DNA from: Deltaproteobacteria bacterium | GTDB lineage: Bacteria; JAGRBM01; JAHCIT01 | Reading direction: 5' to 3' | NCBI GenBank assembly: GCA_026129095.1 | Contig: JAHCIT010000002.1 | Coordinates: 186,001 to 250,000, forward strand | Length of the DNA: 64,000 bases | In this document: positions 18,089 through 26,031 of the stretch, one piece after another | Layout of the letters: each line of letters opens with the position of its first letter | Position numbering within the stretch: the first letter of the stretch is position 1 | Made by a program: the position numbers and the translations under genes | Notes under the pieces: generated by a model | The model's database searches: none | Told to the model about the DNA's origin: nothing | What the model saw: the letters and a program-made list of their open reading frames with translations, nothing else

Positions 18089-19888
18089 TCAGTCGAACTT
18101 CTCGTCGTAGAGCGCGTCCAGACGCGGCCGGTACAGCTCGGTAACGACCTTGCGCTTCACCTTCAGCGTCGGCGTGAGCTCCCCGGTGGCCTCGGAAAAG
18201 TCCCGGTCGGCCAGGATGAACTTCTTGATCGTCTCGTAGCTCGCCAGCTCCCGGTTCTTCTCCTCGACGATCCCGCCGATGAACGCATGGACCTTCTCGT
18301 TTTTCAGCAGGTCGGCGGGCTCGGCAAACTGGATGCCGCCCGCCTGGGCCCACTTGGCGACCTCCTCCAGGTTCGGGGCGATGACGGCCGTGAGGTATTT
18401 GCGGCGGTCGCCGAACACCATCACCTGCGAGATGTGCCGGTCGGTCTTGAGCAGGTTCTCGATGTTCTGCGGCGCGATGTTCTTGCCCGCCGCGGTGATG
18501 ATAAGATCCTTCTTGCGGTCGGTGATCTTGAGAAAACCGTCCGCATCCAGCTCGCCGATGTCGCCGGTATAGAACCAGCCCCCTTTAAGCACCTCGGCGG
18601 TGGCCTCCGGGTTCCGGTAGTAGCCTTGGAACACCGTCGGTCCCTGGAGGAGTATCTCCCCGTCGTCGGCGATTTTCACGCCCGCGCCCGGAACGGCCGG
18701 CCCCACCGTGCCGAACTTGTATTTCTCCTCGCGGTTCACGTTGGTCGCGGCGGTCGTTTCCGTGAGGCCGTAGCCCTCCAGTATCTTCACGCCGACGGCA
18801 TCGAAGAACTCGGCTATCTGGCGCGAGAGCGGCGCGCCGCCGGAGATGGCGAACCGGAGCCTGCCGCCCAGCTTCGATGTGATCTTGGAAAAGACGATCC
18901 TGCTGGCCAGCCGGTGCTGGAGGGCCAGGAGCCCCGCGGGCTGCTTTCCCTGCTGGCGGAGTTTCGATGCCTCCATGCCCACCGGAATCGCCCACCCGAA
19001 CAGGGCCTTCTTCACGGCGCTCTCGGCCACGCCGGCCTGTATCTTCGAGTAGACCCGCTCGTAGATCCGGGGCACCGAAAACATCATGGTCGGCCGGGCC
19101 TCGGTCAGGTTGTCGGCGATCTTCTCGATCGATTCGGCGAAATAGACCTGCCAGCCCATCTGGATCCCGGCGAACGATTCCACGCGCCCGAAGATGTGCG
19201 CGAGCGGAAGGAACGAGAGCACCACGTCGTCCTCCCCGGCCGTGACGCATTTCTGGAGCGCGTCCAGCTCGGACACGATGTTGGAGTGGCTGAGCATCAC
19301 GCCCTTGGGGTTGCCCGTGGTGCCCGACGTGTAGACGATGGTGGCGAGCCCGGCGGCCTTCACCTCGGCAAGGCCGTTTTCGTACGCTCCGGGCCGGCTC
19401 CGGGCGAACTCCGCGCCCTTTGCGCGGAGCTCCTCCAGCGTCAGGAACCCTTCGCCCTTCCCTTTTGCCGAATCGTCCATCGAGATGACGTACTTGAGCC
19501 CCGGACACCCGGCCCTGACCTGCCCGATCTTGCCGAGCGTCTCGCTGTTCTCGACAACGACCGCCTTCGATTCGGAGTCCTGGATGATCCAGGCCGCCGC
19601 CGGCGGAAGGTTCGACTGGTAGATCGGCACCGTGACGCCGCCCAGTCCCAGCACCGCCTGGTCGGTCTGGATCCATTCGATCCGGGTGTTGCCGAAAATC
19701 GCCACCCGGTCGCCAAGCCCGATGCCAAGGGCCCTCAGTCCCAGCGACAGTTCACGGACCGCCGCGCCGTGCCCGGCCCACGTTACCGGCTCCCACTTGC
19801 CGCCGGTCTTGGAAAAAAAGGCAGGTTTCCCGCCCGACTGCTTCACGCGCTCAACCAGACGGTGCGCGATGGTTTCCCCCTGAATCAT
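18089..19888 (-). CDS. Long-chain fatty acid-CoA ligase
   Basis: 599 residues from the ATG at 19888 (MIQGETIAHRLVERV). AMP-forming ligase: P-loop IVYTSGTTGNPKGVMLSHS, the adenine-binding GYGLTETTA, the GDIGELDADGFLKITDRKKD hinge region and the catalytic Lys region TAAGKNIAPQNIE. It makes acyl-CoA from fatty acid, ATP and CoA and is of the FadD15/eukaryotic ACSL-like long form. A palindrome CTGGTTAGACCGG lies 50 bp upstream and matches the operator before the GntR gene at 29848, so FadR-type control is likely. Confidence 0.88.
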   Translation of the reverse strand: MIQGETIAHRLVERVKQSGGKPAFFSKTGGKWEPVTWAGHGAAVRELSLGLRALGIGLGDRVAIFGNTRIEWIQTDQAVLGLGGVTVPIYQSNLPPAAAWIIQDSESKAVVVENSETLGKIGQVRAGCPGLKYVISMDDSAKGKGEGFLTLEELRAKGAEFARSRPGAYENGLAEVKAAGLATIVYTSGTTGNPKGVMLSHSNIVSELDALQKCVTAGEDDVVLSFLPLAHIFGRVESFAGIQMGWQVYFAESIEKIADNLTEARPTMMFSVPRIYERVYSKIQAGVAESAVKKALFGWAIPVGMEASKLRQQGKQPAGLLALQHRLASRIVFSKITSKLGGRLRFAISGGAPLSRQIAEFFDAVGVKILEGYGLTETTAATNVNREEKYKFGTVGPAVPGAGVKIADDGEILLQGPTVFQGYYRNPEATAEVLKGGWFYTGDIGELDADGFLKITDRKKDLIITAAGKNIAPQNIENLLKTDRHISQVMVFGDRRKYLTAVIAPNLEEVAKWAQAGGIQFAEPADLLKNEKVHAFIGGIVEEKNRELASYETIKKFILADRDFSEATGELTPTLKVKRKVVTELYRPRLDALYDEKFD

Positions 19889-19937
19889 GACTGCCGGACC
19901 CCCGTTTTCCCTGTAATAATGAACAGGGCCAACCGCG

Positions 19938-19950
19938 CTGGTTAGACCGG
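19938..19950. promoter_or_regulatory. GntR/FadR-type operator upstream of the acyl-CoA ligase gene
   Basis: CTGGTTAGACCGG is an imperfect palindrome 50 bp upstream of the ligase start at 19888. It shares 11 of 13 positions with CTGGTTAAACCAG upstream of the GntR gene at 29848, at a similar distance. Both resemble the FadR half-site TGGT-N3-ACC. Confidence 0.55.
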
Positions 19951-20012
19951 AACGGCGGAAAGGGTCAAACGGGCAAGCGCCCGCCCCTGACACCGGAGTC
20001 ACCAGACGGGAA

Positions 20013-20043
20013 CAGCCCGGTTTCCGCTGGCGGAAAACCGGGC
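20013..20043 (-). terminator. Stem-loop downstream of the SCP2 gene
   Basis: AGCCCGGTTTCCG pairs with CGGAAAACCGGGCT (one bulged A) around a short loop. It follows the stop of the SCP2 gene at 20088 on the minus strand. There is no U-run after it, so it may stabilise the mRNA end or be a weak terminator rather than a classical rho-independent one. Confidence 0.45.
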
Positions 20044-20087
20044 TGCGCCCTGCCAGAAAAGGCGGCGAGGCCGCCCGTCAGGCGAAG

Positions 20088-20528
20088 TTACTGCGGCATC
20101 ACGGCCTGGAGCTGCATGAGGATGCCCATGTCACCCGTCACGACCATCTGGCCACTCATGAACAGCTGCTGCGGGGGCATCTGGCCCGTCTGCATCAGCT
20201 TCCAGTTCTCGTAGGAGAGCTGGATCGTGGCCGAGGCGTCGGGCTTGTCGCCGGGGACCACCTTGAAGGTGCCGTCGCCCGGGAAGATCATCGCCCACTT
20301 GCCGCCGCCGTCACCGGTGATGTCCCACAGGAGCGAGCCGTTCACCATGGCAAGGGTATCCTTCACCTCGGCGCCGCGCTTTTCGAACATGTAGGGCATG
20401 ATCACCTCGTACGCCTGCTTCGGGGTGGCGTCCTTGGCCACGTCGCGGAGCGCGTTGTTGTCGCTGGCGTTGATCTTGGCGAGTTCCGCCTTCACCTGGT
20501 CGGCGTTCATGTCTGGAGTAATGGGCAT
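20088..20528 (-). CDS. SCP2 sterol-carrier-like lipid-binding protein
   Basis: 146 residues. The C-terminal hundred match the SCP2 fold: LLWDITGDGGGKWAMIF, DASATIQLSYENWKLMQTGQ and LFMSGQMVVTGDMGILMQLQ. SCP2 proteins hold acyl chains, acyl-CoA or sterols in a hydrophobic tunnel. The N-terminal 45 residues are a separate helical segment. It follows the acyl-CoA dehydrogenase gene on the same strand (96 bp apart) and lies before the acyl-CoA ligase, so it probably serves fatty acid or hopanoid handling. A good AGGAAGGAA lies just upstream of the start. Confidence 0.85.
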   Translation of the reverse strand: MPITPDMNADQVKAELAKINASDNNALRDVAKDATPKQAYEVIMPYMFEKRGAEVKDTLAMVNGSLLWDITGDGGGKWAMIFPGDGTFKVVPGDKPDASATIQLSYENWKLMQTGQMPPQQLFMSGQMVVTGDMGILMQLQAVMPQ

Positions 20529-20624
20529 GTTTCTGTTCCTTCCTTCTGGATGGTTTGGTTAAGGGGCCGTGTTTCTATCTGCCACGCGGGTCTTTTGCAA
20601 AACACCGCGTCTTGCCGGTTGATG

Positions 20625-21881
20625 CTACTTGCCGAGGCCCAGCTCGTTGCGGGCCGCGGTCAGGTAGTTGATGTGCGTCGTCCCGGCGCCGAGCTCCAGC
20701 AGCTTGGAGTCCCGCGCCAGCTTCTCGATGTGGTACTCCTCCATGTAGCCGTAGCCGCCGTGGAGCTGGATCGCCTTGAGTGCCACATCCACACATGCCT
20801 GCGAGCAGTAGGCCTTGGATGCGTTGATGAACGACACGTCGCGGATACCCTTCTTCTGCATCCAGGCCGTGCGGTAAACGATGTTCTCGACGTTCTTCAG
20901 CTTCACGTACATGTCGGCGATATCGAGCTGGACCGCCTGGAACTCGCCCACAACGCGGCCGAACTGCTTGCGCTCCTGCACGTACTTGACCGACCGCTCG
21001 TAGCATTCCTCGATGATGCCGAGTGCCATCGCCGGGATCCCCGACCGCTCGTTGCCGAGCGACTCCTTGGTGTCGGCGCGTCCCTCGGCGGTCTTTTCCT
21101 TGCCGCCCAGCAGGTTTGCCTTCGGCACCCGGACGTCCTCGAAGAACAGCTCGCTCGTGGGGCTGTCGCGCATGCCCATCTTCTTGAACGGCTTGCCCTG
21201 GGTAAAGCCCGGCATCCCCTTTTCGAGGATGAAGGTGTTGACCGGCATCTCGGCCACCGGCTGCCCGCGGTCGATCTTGGCATAGACCACGAAGACATCG
21301 GCGCACGGGCCGTTGGTAATGAACGTCTTCTGGCCGTTCAGGACATAGTAGTCGCCGTCAGGCTTCGCCACGCTGCGCATGGAGCCGAAGGCGTCGGAGC
21401 CGGCGCCCGGCTCGGTCAGGCACCAGGAGCCCACCTTCTCCATCGTGGCCATCGGGATGCCGTACTTCTCCACCTGGTCGGCGTTGCCCTTGGAGATGAT
21501 CGCCCCGCCGGCAAGGCCCATCGAGACGCCCCAGCTCATCGCAAAGCCGGGCGACACCCGCGAGAGTTCCTTCACGACGACCATCATCAGCATCGGGTCG
21601 CCGCCGCCCTCGCCCATCAGCTCGCTCATGGCGGAGTTCGGGGCCTCGTTCTTCTTCTCGACCCCGGCGCCGGACTCCTGCTCCCGGAGCTTCTTCACCC
21701 GCTTCTGGAGGGCCATCTTCGACATGGCGTCGAGGCCGAACTGCTTCATCATGCTGCGCATGAGGTCGTAGGGGAGCATCTCTCCCTCTTCGAGCTTCGA
21801 AATGTTCGGACGCAGGTTCTTGTCGCACCACTGGCGGATCATCTGCTGCGTCATCTTGTGCATTTCATTCAGTTCAAACAC
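20625..21881 (-). CDS. Acyl-CoA dehydrogenase family protein
   Basis: The start is the GTG at 21881, set by AAGGAG 8 nt upstream, giving 418 residues. FAD-binding SWCLTEPGAGSDAFG (about 152-166) and the C-terminal GGYGYMEEYHIEKLARD are typical. At the usual catalytic-Glu position (YEGT in medium-chain enzymes) the sequence is GAGT, as in isovaleryl/long-chain types; the base is then likely Glu278 in NERSG. An unusual charged insert of about 40 residues (roughly 55-97) interrupts the N-terminal domain. A TTGACT-N4-AGTCAA palindrome lies 160 bp upstream. The substrate is not predictable. Confidence 0.87.
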   Translation of the reverse strand: MFELNEMHKMTQQMIRQWCDKNLRPNISKLEEGEMLPYDLMRSMMKQFGLDAMSKMALQKRVKKLREQESGAGVEKKNEAPNSAMSELMGEGGGDPMLMMVVVKELSRVSPGFAMSWGVSMGLAGGAIISKGNADQVEKYGIPMATMEKVGSWCLTEPGAGSDAFGSMRSVAKPDGDYYVLNGQKTFITNGPCADVFVVYAKIDRGQPVAEMPVNTFILEKGMPGFTQGKPFKKMGMRDSPTSELFFEDVRVPKANLLGGKEKTAEGRADTKESLGNERSGIPAMALGIIEECYERSVKYVQERKQFGRVVGEFQAVQLDIADMYVKLKNVENIVYRTAWMQKKGIRDVSFINASKAYCSQACVDVALKAIQLHGGYGYMEEYHIEKLARDSKLLELGAGTTHINYLTAARNELGLGK

Positions 21882-22042
21882 GGCGCTTCTCCTTGGCGGG
21901 GCGCCCTGGCGGCGGCTCCGCGGAACAGGTTGTGACGGCCGGTAATGACAGGCAGCCGGACCCCTCCGGCCGCCGCCGGGGCCTTCTGCAAGGCGGTCCC
22001 GGCGGGTGTTCCCGATCCATCCGGACACCGGTTTGCCACGAT

Positions 22043-22058
22043 TTGACTGATGAGTCAA
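22043..22058. promoter_or_regulatory. TetR-type operator upstream of the acyl-CoA dehydrogenase gene
   Basis: TTGACTGATGAGTCAA: 6-bp perfect arms around a 4-bp centre. The same arms recur at 22876-22891 before the second acyl-CoA ligase. On the minus strand the TTGACT can also serve as a -35 element for the dehydrogenase, so a bound repressor would block it. Confidence 0.6.
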
Positions 22059-22083
22059 TCATGGAAGTGGGGACATAAAATGA

Positions 22084-22119
22084 AAGCAGCGCACGGGATT
22101 TCACCCCGAAACGCTGCTT
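22084..22119 (-). terminator. Rho-independent terminator of the lipoprotein gene
   Basis: Read on the minus strand, AAGCAGCG and CGCTGCTT form an 8-bp stem whose loop holds a second small GGG/CCC stem. It is followed by TTTCATTTTAT. It lies 29 bp past the stop of the lipoprotein gene at 22148. Confidence 0.6.
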
Positions 22120-22147
22120 CTGGAATTCGGATATCGTGCGTTTTGGG

Positions 22148-22639
22148 TCAGTTACCGGCACCAGCCTTTTTCAGCTTCACCGCCTTGCCGGAAATTTCCG
22201 AGCAATAACGCGAGAAGAAAACCGGGACCGAAAAACCATCCGATTTGCCTTTGGTCACGAGGATCACGTCTGCACCGGCGGTGCTGGACAACGCGGTGTA
22301 GGTTGCGGCATCCAGAGAGTCCTGCTCATCCACGCCGGCAAACATAGAGGACAACGGCCGGAACAACGGTCCGTAAAACGTCATAATATCAAAGCCGCCT
22401 GCTACTTCTCCGCTTGCCGAGATCACCGGCGACCCGGAGGCGGTGAATTTCGGTCCGGTACGGATAAAAAATATCTTGGAAGCACATTCACGAGCAGTGA
22501 TATCGCCAATCAAATCGAAGTCGTAGGTACCGGACATGCCTGGAGGCGGCGGAGTTACGTTAAGGCTTCTACTGTCCTTCGCGGCGCAACCGGCGATCAA
22601 CAGCACAAAAGCAGCAAAAAGGGGTTTCGAGGCATTCAT
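22148..22639 (-). CDS. Putative lipoprotein with possible phase-variable promoter
   Basis: 163 residues from the ATG at 22639 (AGAAAGGA lies about 12 nt upstream). The signal sequence MNASKPLFAAFVLLIAGC has lipobox IAGC. The mature protein contains TYTALSSTAGADVILVTKGK, a short pattern reminiscent of TRL-like lipoproteins, but no family can be assigned. Base composition is close to 50% GC, clearly below the neighbours, which suggests recent transfer. A tract of 12 G sits between a -35-like TTGACT and a -10-like TATTGT upstream. The terminator at 22084-22119 closes the unit. Confidence 0.7.
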   Translation of the reverse strand: MNASKPLFAAFVLLIAGCAAKDSRSLNVTPPPPGMSGTYDFDLIGDITARECASKIFFIRTGPKFTASGSPVISASGEVAGGFDIMTFYGPLFRPLSSMFAGVDEQDSLDAATYTALSSTAGADVILVTKGKSDGFSVPVFFSRYCSEISGKAVKLKKAGAGN

Positions 22640-22677
22640 GATGTCGTATGATCCTTTCTGAAACTGGAATGCCGCGC

Positions 22678-22708
22678 ACAATACCCCCCCCCCCCTATTA
22701 AAAGTCAA
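22678..22708 (-). promoter_or_regulatory. Putative promoter with 12-G spacer tract
   Basis: On the minus strand TTGACT (22708-22703) and TATTGT (22683-22678) are separated by 19 nt, of which 12 are an uninterrupted G run (22684-22695). The predicted start of transcription would be some 30 nt before the lipoprotein ATG at 22639. Loss of two G would give the ideal 17-nt spacer. This is the layout of phase-variable promoters such as porA of Neisseria meningitidis. The -35 overlaps the end of a 41-codon small ORF. Confidence 0.5.
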
Positions 22709-22823
22709 TATTTTTTTCGATTTGCCTGATGACCACACCCATCACCAGACCGTCTGAATCCCAAGATTTCGGATTTTCCAGGAGCGTTTTCGGCGTTACG
22801 AGCACCTGCTTTTCAATCGTCAT
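22698..22823 (-). CDS. Possible 41-residue small protein upstream of the lipoprotein gene
   Basis: ATG at 22823 to TAA at 22698, encoding MTIEKQVLVTPKTLL through to a charged, hydrophobic end (GLVMGVVIRQIEKNIDF). AGGGAG lies 8 nt before the ATG. It shares the low GC of the lipoprotein gene and ends 2 bp before the G tract. No homolog is recognised. It could be a real small protein co-expressed with the lipoprotein, a degraded gene end, or chance; the good ribosome-binding site favours the first. Confidence 0.4.
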   Translation of the reverse strand: MTIEKQVLVTPKTLLENPKSWDSDGLVMGVVIRQIEKNIDF

Positions 22824-22875
22824 AATACAGGCTCCCTAGCTTCCAGTATGGCTCAAGAGGCAGTCCCCTAACAAT

Positions 22876-22891
22876 TTGACTCGCAAGTCAA
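22876..22891. promoter_or_regulatory. TetR-type operator upstream of the FATP-type acyl-CoA ligase gene
   Basis: TTGACTCGCAAGTCAA, with the same 6-bp arms as the site at 22043-22058. It is itself nested within a wider inverted repeat CCCTAAC (22866-22872) / GTTAGGG (22899-22905). TTGACT at 22876 can act as the -35 of the ligase gene that starts at 22950. Confidence 0.6.
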
Positions 22892-22949
22892 CTTTTGGGT
22901 TAGGGTGCATATCCGTTGGCACAAAAATCACGGAGGGGTGGTTTATCTC

Positions 22950-24728
22950 ATGGGTCTCATGTCCACGCTCAGGTTCCTGAACGTCACGGTTCGCAGCATC
23001 TATACCGTCGCGGTCACGCTGAAGGACGGCACGAAGCTCTCGGCGGCGAAGCTCGTCGAGGAGACAGCGGCGAAGTCCCCGAACCAGGCCTGCGTCAAAT
23101 ATGAAGACCGGGTCTACACGTACAAGGAGTTCAACGAGGCCTGCAACCGGGTCGCCGATGCGTTCCTGAAGGACGGCGCGAAAAAGGGTGACGTCGTGGC
23201 GCTCCTCATGGACAACCGCCCCGAATACCTCATCACGATGGTCGGCCTGAACAAGATCGGCGTCGTCACTTCGCTCATCAACACCCACGTTACCGGCGTC
23301 CAGCTCGTTCACGCCATCAAGATCTGCAACCCCCGCTGGATCATGGTGGGCAACGAGCATCTTGCGAACCTGAAGGAGATCGAAGCGGATCTGCCGAACG
23401 GCCTCTCCATGAAGGACCTGCTGGTCTGGTCGGACACGCCGGACGTCCAGATGCCCTCGCAGGCGCGCCTGTTCAATCCCATTGTGAAGCAGTCGGGAAA
23501 TACGAACCCGCCGACGACCGCCGACCAGACGGTGAACGACCCGATGATCTACATGTACACGTCCGGAACGACCGGGCTCCCCAAGGCGGCCCTCATCAAG
23601 AACCAGCGGTTCCTCCGGGCGGCATTCTCCTTCGGGCGGATACTGTCCAAGCTCCAGCCGAGCGACACGACCTACCTTGCGCTTCCCCTCTACCATGCGA
23701 CGGGCGCCGTCGCGGCCTGGGGCGCGGTCGTCGCCACGGGGTCGGCCATCGCACTCCGGCGCAAGTTCTCGGCGACCCAGTTCTGGGACGACGTGGTGAA
23801 GTACGACGCCACGGCGTTCAACTACATCGGCGAGGTCTGCCGCTATCTGCTGCACACGCCGCCCCATCCCCTGGAAAGAAAGCACAAGCTCCGGCTCATG
23901 ATCGGTGCCGGAATGCGAAAGGACGTCTGGATCCCGTTCGTCGAGCGGTTCGGCGTCAAGGAAGTGATCGAGTTCTACGCCGCCACCGAGGGCAACGTCG
24001 CCATCGTCAACATTGACGGCGAGCCCGGCATGCTGGGCAGGCTGCTCCCCGGCCAACGGGTCGTGAAGATTGACGCCGAGACCGAGGAGATCGTCCGCGA
24101 CGCCCAGGGCCGCTGCGTGGACGCCAGACCCGGCGAGCAGGGAATCCTCGTGGGGCTCATGAACCAGATCAACCGGTTCGACGGCTACCTGGACAAGTCC
24201 AAGACCGAGGAGAAGATCATCCGCAACGCCTTCGGCGACGGCAACGACTATTTCAACACGGGCGACCTGGTGAACATGCACAAGGGGAAGAAGGTCTCCT
24301 TCGCCGACCGGCTGGGCGACACCTACCGCTGGAAGGGCGAGAACGTCTCGACCAACGAGGTGTCCATCGTACTGAACCAGTGTCCCGGCGTGATCGAGAC
24401 GAACGTCTACGGTGTGGAGGTTCCCGGCGCCGAGGGCCGGGCCGGCATGGCGGCCGTCGTCGTCAACGGCGAGTTCGACGTCGCCCGGTTCGGAAAGCAC
24501 GTGGCCGAGGGGCTCCCCCGGTACGCCCTCCCCTACTTCATCCGGCTCCAGAAGCAGCTCGAACTGACGGGCAGCTTCAAGTACGTGAAAACGCACCTGA
24601 AGAAGGAAGGGTTCGACCCGGCGAAGGTGAACGAACCGGTCTACTTTTTCGATTCCGTCACCAAGACTTACGTCCCCGTCACACCGGAACTGTTCGAGCG
24701 GATCAACCGCGGCGAAGTGTCCGTGTAA
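22950..24728 (+). CDS. FATP-type long/very-long-chain acyl-CoA synthetase
   Basis: 592 residues from the ATG at 22950 (GGAGG 13 nt upstream; ATG at 22959 is an alternative). AMP-forming ligase with MYTSGTTGLPKAALIKNQR, the FATP version of the P-loop, and EFYAATEGNVAIVNIDGEPG, diagnostic of the FATP/ACSVL/FadD6 group. The C-terminal part GDLVNMHKGKKVSFADRLGD and RWKGENVSTNEV completes the fold. It activates long or very long acyl chains, or bile acid/sterol-type acids in some relatives. The operator upstream links it with the acyl-CoA dehydrogenase. Confidence 0.88.
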   Translation: MGLMSTLRFLNVTVRSIYTVAVTLKDGTKLSAAKLVEETAAKSPNQACVKYEDRVYTYKEFNEACNRVADAFLKDGAKKGDVVALLMDNRPEYLITMVGLNKIGVVTSLINTHVTGVQLVHAIKICNPRWIMVGNEHLANLKEIEADLPNGLSMKDLLVWSDTPDVQMPSQARLFNPIVKQSGNTNPPTTADQTVNDPMIYMYTSGTTGLPKAALIKNQRFLRAAFSFGRILSKLQPSDTTYLALPLYHATGAVAAWGAVVATGSAIALRRKFSATQFWDDVVKYDATAFNYIGEVCRYLLHTPPHPLERKHKLRLMIGAGMRKDVWIPFVERFGVKEVIEFYAATEGNVAIVNIDGEPGMLGRLLPGQRVVKIDAETEEIVRDAQGRCVDARPGEQGILVGLMNQINRFDGYLDKSKTEEKIIRNAFGDGNDYFNTGDLVNMHKGKKVSFADRLGDTYRWKGENVSTNEVSIVLNQCPGVIETNVYGVEVPGAEGRAGMAAVVVNGEFDVARFGKHVAEGLPRYALPYFIRLQKQLELTGSFKYVKTHLKKEGFDPAKVNEPVYFFDSVTKTYVPVTPELFERINRGEVSV

Positions 24729-24821
24729 TTTTTTGCGCCGGACGCCTTGGCACGTCCGCCGGGCCATGTATGCTCGGCGGGCCGGTTGGGCGTGTCCGGG
24801 CCGGCCGGGACGGTTTTCAGC

Positions 24822-26003
24822 ATGAGGGATACATCGGCATCTGCCGGAAGCGGTTTCTGGGACCGCTTCGTCCGCCCGCCGCCGCCCGACCAGTCCTCCC
24901 GCACCTGGCACATCTCCCCGGCCATTGACGTCATCGCCTACCACTTCAGCTGGGCGCTGCTGCTGGTGCCGCTGGTGATGCTCGCCGGCAACAACCAGCA
25001 CCGCGACTACGCCATCGTCTTCGTCATGGTGCTGGGCGTGAACTTCGCCCACCGGCACTACGGGTTTCCTTACGCCTATCTCGACGGCGACGTGTTCCGC
25101 CTCCACCGGGTAAAGCTGCTCTGGTTCCCGCTGGCGGCGGGAGCCCTGTTCCTCCTGACTCCATGGTTCACGGACGGCAGTTTCCTGGACATCGGCAAGA
25201 CGAACGGCCGCCTCGTCATTGCCGGCATGGTGCTTTTTTCCGTCCTGTGGAATTTCTGGCACACCTACATGCAGAAGTTCGGGATCATGCGGATCTACAT
25301 GGCCAAGGATGAGGCTCCCCCCGAGCGGAAAACCCCGCCGTGGGTGGACAAGCTTTTCCTGTTCTGCTGGTTTCCGCTCTACTTCGCCTGGGTTGGACCC
25401 AGGTACAAGAACCTGATCTACCAGAACGCGCCGTCCATGCGGCGGGCGATCCGGCCGGTGATCCAGTTCCTCGAAACAAACCAGGCCCTCATGATGACGC
25501 CGGGGGTGATCCTCGCGGCGGCGGGCGTGGGACTATGGTTCTGGCACGAATGGCGCGCCCACCGGCTGCGCAATCCGGCACGGATGTCGATGGGGCTCGC
25601 GATGCTGCTGCTCTCGACGTCGCTGTTCTGGATAAACCCGGTAAAGGTGTACATCTCCTTCGCCTTCAGCCATGCGGTCGAATACATGGTGTTCGTCTGG
25701 GCCTTCCAGCGGCGGCGTTACCATGAACCGGCAAGGCCGGAAGCCGCGCCCTCGCTCATGGCCCGGCTGGTCGCTCGCCCGGTCCTGTTCTACGGCAGCA
25801 TCACGTTCGTCCTGCTGATCATCCCGGCCATCGAGTACGGATGGGGAGCATGGTTCACCCCGCCGGTACCAAGGGTGACGATCGCGGGCGTGAGCGGCAG
25901 CAACTGGTTCCTCATGTACGCCGTCTACCAGTCGATGGTACATTTCTACATGGACGGCTTCCTGTGGAAGATCCGCCGCCCGGAAGTGATCGCCAATCTC
26001 TGA
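24822..26003 (+). CDS. His-rich multi-pass membrane protein, function unknown
   Basis: 393 residues with about eight to nine hydrophobic segments. The histidines are placed like metal ligands: NFAHRHYGF (His77, His79), His95, NFWHTYMQKFG (His147), SHAVEY (His284, Glu287) and VHFYMDGFLWK (His374, Asp378). This recalls membrane di-iron or haem proteins, but I cannot name a family. It follows the FATP-type ligase by 93 bp on the same strand and is convergent with an exported protein gene. A lipid-modifying membrane oxygenase is a reasonable guess and no more. Confidence 0.6.
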   Translation: MRDTSASAGSGFWDRFVRPPPPDQSSRTWHISPAIDVIAYHFSWALLLVPLVMLAGNNQHRDYAIVFVMVLGVNFAHRHYGFPYAYLDGDVFRLHRVKLLWFPLAAGALFLLTPWFTDGSFLDIGKTNGRLVIAGMVLFSVLWNFWHTYMQKFGIMRIYMAKDEAPPERKTPPWVDKLFLFCWFPLYFAWVGPRYKNLIYQNAPSMRRAIRPVIQFLETNQALMMTPGVILAAAGVGLWFWHEWRAHRLRNPARMSMGLAMLLLSTSLFWINPVKVYISFAFSHAVEYMVFVWAFQRRRYHEPARPEAAPSLMARLVARPVLFYGSITFVLLIIPAIEYGWGAWFTPPVPRVTIAGVSGSNWFLMYAVYQSMVHFYMDGFLWKIRRPEVIANL

Positions 26004-26031
26004 GACCGACGTCCGGAACGGACCCGTCCGT

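Noticed and set aside
22836-25262. 808-codon open frame antisense to the FATP-type ligase
   Set aside because: Repetitive Asp/Val/Gly/Arg composition typical of an antisense shadow in GC-rich DNA; the ligase on the plus strand has full family motifs.
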